NCBI GenBank assembly: GCA_015056735.1
Contig: SVFT01000002.1
Span: 36,432 to 100,431 of the forward strand
Length of the DNA: 64,000 nucleotides
Reading direction: 5' to 3'
Origin: Lachnospiraceae bacterium
Lineage (GTDB): Bacteria; Bacillota; Clostridia; Lachnospirales; Lachnospiraceae
Shown: positions 62,068 through 64,000 of the stretch, one piece after another
Position numbering within the stretch: position 1 is the first letter of the stretch
How the letters are laid out: each line of letters starts with the position of its first letter
Notes under the pieces: model-generated
Databases searched by the model: none
The model's input: only the letters and a program-made list of their open reading frames with translations
Told to the model about the DNA's origin: nothing
Program-made: the position numbers and the translations under genes

Positions 62068-62703
62068 ATGGAACGATGCGTGATCGTCGGCGGAGCGCCG
62101 ATCGGTGACTATAACAGGATCAAGGAGATGCTGAGAACGGATGACTTTATGGTTTTCTGTGACAGCGGCCTGAAACATGAGAACGGCCTGGGACGCAAAG
62201 CGGATCTCATTGTAGGTGATTTTGACTCGCACGAAAATCCCGGGCGCGATGCGGAAACGATCGTTCTTCCGACAGAGAAGGACGATACGGATTCATTCTT
62301 TGCGGTGAAGGAAATGATGCGGCGCGGCTTTGACAATTTTTTCCTAATCGGGATGATCGGACTAAGGATGGACCATTCCCTTGGAAATCTTTCGATCCTG
62401 ATGCATCTTTTCCGTGCGGGCAGGAAGGCACTGCTTTTGGATGACTGGTCGGAGATGGAGATCGTGGGGCAGGAGCCTGCTTTTATCTCGGATCGTTTTC
62501 CGTTTTTTTCGGTGTTCAATCTGGCGGGAACGGCAAGACGCATCTATATCACGGACGCAAAGTACCCGCTTGCGGGAGCGGATATTTCCTGGGATTATCA
62601 GTACGGTGTCAGCAACGAACCGCTTCCCGGCAAGTGCGCAAGTGTTTATGCGGAAGAGGGTGAGGTGCTTCTGGTTCGTATTGTAAAAGAAAGACTGCTT
62701 TAA
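62068..62703 (+). CDS. thiN: Thiamine pyrophosphokinase
   Basis: A 211-residue enzyme that transfers pyrophosphate from ATP to thiamine, giving TPP. Motifs are VIVGGAPIGD, FCDSGLKHENGLGRKADLIVG with GDFDSH, PTEKDDTDSFFAVKEM and IGMIGLRMDHSLGNLSIL. The start is ATG 62068 behind GGGAGAGA. TPP is the cofactor of the split transketolase in this window, but the gene is a general housekeeping one. Confidence 0.93.
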   Translation: MERCVIVGGAPIGDYNRIKEMLRTDDFMVFCDSGLKHENGLGRKADLIVGDFDSHENPGRDAETIVLPTEKDDTDSFFAVKEMMRRGFDNFFLIGMIGLRMDHSLGNLSILMHLFRAGRKALLLDDWSEMEIVGQEPAFISDRFPFFSVFNLAGTARRIYITDAKYPLAGADISWDYQYGVSNEPLPGKCASVYAEEGEVLLVRIVKERLL

Positions 62704-62784
62704 TAAGCGTTCCTGTCTTAAATAGATGCAATAAACACAAATTATTTCAATATATTATATAAAATAGACAAATGTTGAAAGGAA

Positions 62785-62813
62785 TTGTCAGTAACTCGAA
62801 TCTGTATTAAAAT
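62785..62813 (+). promoter_or_regulatory. Promoter of the symporter gene
   Basis: TTGTCA (62785-62790) and TAAAAT (62808-62813) with a 17-base spacer, 32 bases before the symporter start. Confidence 0.65.
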
Positions 62814-62844
62814 TGTATGTATATATGGATAGGGGGAATTACAA

Positions 62845-64000
62845 ATGAATAAACTGTTTCGCAGCCTGCCTTTCAGGTTGCTTCTCGGTATTGCAGTCGG
62901 TATTGTGCTGGGACGCCTTTTCTCTGAGCAGGCCATGAGGGTCGTTGTGCCGATCCGTAACATCCTGTCACAGGTCATCATGTTTACGGTACCGCTGATC
63001 GTGATCGGGTTTATCGCACCGTCGATCACCTCACTTGGCGCGAATGCGTCCAAACTGCTGGGGATTGCTGTCGTGCTTGCATACGTATCATCCGTTTTGG
63101 CGGCACTTATGAGTACGGCATGCGGCTATGTGCTGATCCCGCATCTTTCGATCGCATCGGATGCATCTGTTAAGGAGCTCCCCGCAGATATCTTCGGCTT
63201 ACAGATCCCGCAGATCATGCCGGTCATGTCGGCATTGGCGATCAGCCTGATGCTCGGCCTTGCGGCGACATGGACGAAGTCTGAGCGAACGATCGAACTT
63301 CTGAAAGAATTCCAGAATATCGTGCTTAAGATCGTGGAAAAAGTGATCGTGCCGATCCTTCCGCTCTATATATGCGCGACATTCATCGGGTTATCATATG
63401 ACGGAACTGTCACACAACAGTTCCCGGCATTTATAGAGATCATCATCATCGTTCTGGTCGGTCACTATGTATGGATGGCTGTTCTTTATACGGTGGCAAC
63501 GATCTACTCCGGAAAGAAGGGATCCGAAGTGTTCCGCCACTACGGTCCCGCATACCTGACCGCTGTCGGTACGATGTCTTCGGCCGCAACACTTTCCGTT
63601 GCGCTTGATTGTGCGCATAAGTCCAAAGTGCTCCGCAAGGACATGGTAGACTTTGGCATTCCGCTTTTTGCCAATATCCATCTTTGCGGCTCGGTTCTGA
63701 CGGAGACATTTTTCTGCATGGCAATCAATCTGATGCTGACAGGAAGTCTCCCGTCTGTTACGACGATGATCGTTTTCTGCGTGCTGCTCGGTATCTTTGC
63801 AGTCGGTGCACCCGGCGTTCCCGGCGGTACGGTTATGGCATCACTCGGCATCGTTGTTTCCGTCCTTGGCTTTGATGAGACGGGAACCGCATTGATCCTT
63901 GCAATCTTTGCACTTCAGGACAGTTTCGGAACAGCATGCAATGTTACGGGTGACGGTGCGCTGACACTGATCCTGACAGCATATGCGGACAGACACGGAA
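62845..64000 (+). CDS. Dicarboxylate/amino acid:cation symporter (DAACS), 3' end cut by window
   Basis: The frame is open from ATG 62845 (GGGGGAA upstream) to the window edge, 385 residues so far. It is a multi-helix transporter of the GltP/DctA (SLC1-type) family: the N-terminal LLLGIAVGIVLGRLF, the serine-rich re-entrant loop TAVGTMSSAATLSVALDC and the second-loop APGVPGGTVMASLGIV with the following DSFGTACNVTGDGA (Asp/Asn cation- and substrate-site residues). It likely imports glutamate, aspartate or another acid with Na+ or H+. About 20-40 residues are missing. Confidence 0.9.
   Translation, partial: MNKLFRSLPFRLLLGIAVGIVLGRLFSEQAMRVVVPIRNILSQVIMFTVPLIVIGFIAPSITSLGANASKLLGIAVVLAYVSSVLAALMSTACGYVLIPHLSIASDASVKELPADIFGLQIPQIMPVMSALAISLMLGLAATWTKSERTIELLKEFQNIVLKIVEKVIVPILPLYICATFIGLSYDGTVTQQFPAFIEIIIIVLVGHYVWMAVLYTVATIYSGKKGSEVFRHYGPAYLTAVGTMSSAATLSVALDCAHKSKVLRKDMVDFGIPLFANIHLCGSVLTETFFCMAINLMLTGSLPSVTTMIVFCVLLGIFAVGAPGVPGGTVMASLGIVVSVLGFDETGTALILAIFALQDSFGTACNVTGDGALTLILTAYADRHG

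Overview
The window looks like a chromosomal segment of an anaerobic, motile, low-to-mid-GC Firmicute, most likely of the Lachnospiraceae or a close relative. The reasons are the secA-prfB adjacency, small families typical of that group (a Cys-rich 65-residue protein of the DUF6472 type, a DUF1700 protein, a C_GCAxxG_C_C redox protein), many TTG/GTG starts behind strong GGAGG sites, and tRNA genes without encoded CCA. No transposase, phage gene or CRISPR array was seen.

Layout. Positions 1-10.4 kb hold housekeeping genes: the secA end, prfB, a large surface protein, guaB, a MerR regulator, an rRNA methyltransferase, a degenerate amidase, rdgB and a phosphodiesterase. A five-tRNA operon (Pro, Arg, His, Gln, Lys) follows at 10.5-10.9 kb, then a MATE transporter. 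At 12.7-13.2 kb sits a tRNA-Leu cluster in which two of three copies carry a structured insertion in the T-loop. Next come a HicAB toxin-antitoxin pair, an HD hydrolase, a P1 peptidase, a DUF218 membrane protein, a beta-helix lipoprotein, an FdhD-like protein and a heterodimeric ABC exporter.

The centre (22.8-50.6 kb) is the striking part: a bacterial microcompartment (BMC) locus in three blocks. Block 1 (24.2-32.2 kb, +) is an ethanolamine arm: EutA, EutB, EutC, EutL, an acylating aldehyde dehydrogenase, a BMC-M shell protein, a EutT-like adenosyltransferase, EutS and EutP. Just upstream, divergently transcribed, are a ParA-type ATPase and a small Lys/Ala/Pro-rich partner, a possible compartment-positioning pair. 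Block 2 (32.2-36.2 kb, -) encodes a transketolase split in two halves, an iron alcohol dehydrogenase and a PHP phosphoesterase. Block 3 (36.5-50.5 kb, mostly +) is a sugar arm: a FucU-type mutarotase, a ribose-type ABC importer, an MtnK-like sugar kinase, an MtnA-like isomerase, a DeoR regulator (-), a RuBisCO-like protein, a class II aldolase with an encapsulation peptide, PduL, PduS, PduT, a second BMC-M and three BMC-P vertex proteins.

Proposed working model (inference): ethanolamine ammonia-lyase makes acetaldehyde from ethanolamine. The kinase-isomerase-aldolase route converts a 5-modified ribose (5-deoxyribose would fit best) to DHAP plus acetaldehyde. Both streams would meet inside one shell, where the aldehyde dehydrogenase, PduL and alcohol dehydrogenase give acetyl-phosphate and ethanol. 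Because AdoCbl enzymes such as EutBC release 5'-deoxyadenosine on inactivation, the sugar arm could also salvage the by-product of the ethanolamine arm. The roles of the RuBisCO-like protein and of the split transketolase are open.

From 50.7 kb the window returns to housekeeping: rho, rpmE, a DUF1385 protein, prmC, prfA, a Nudix-PgeF fusion, truA, an AraC regulator, a chemoreceptor, a repeat-rich patch, a C_GCAxxG_C_C protein, thiamine pyrophosphokinase and a truncated dicarboxylate/amino-acid symporter at the right edge.
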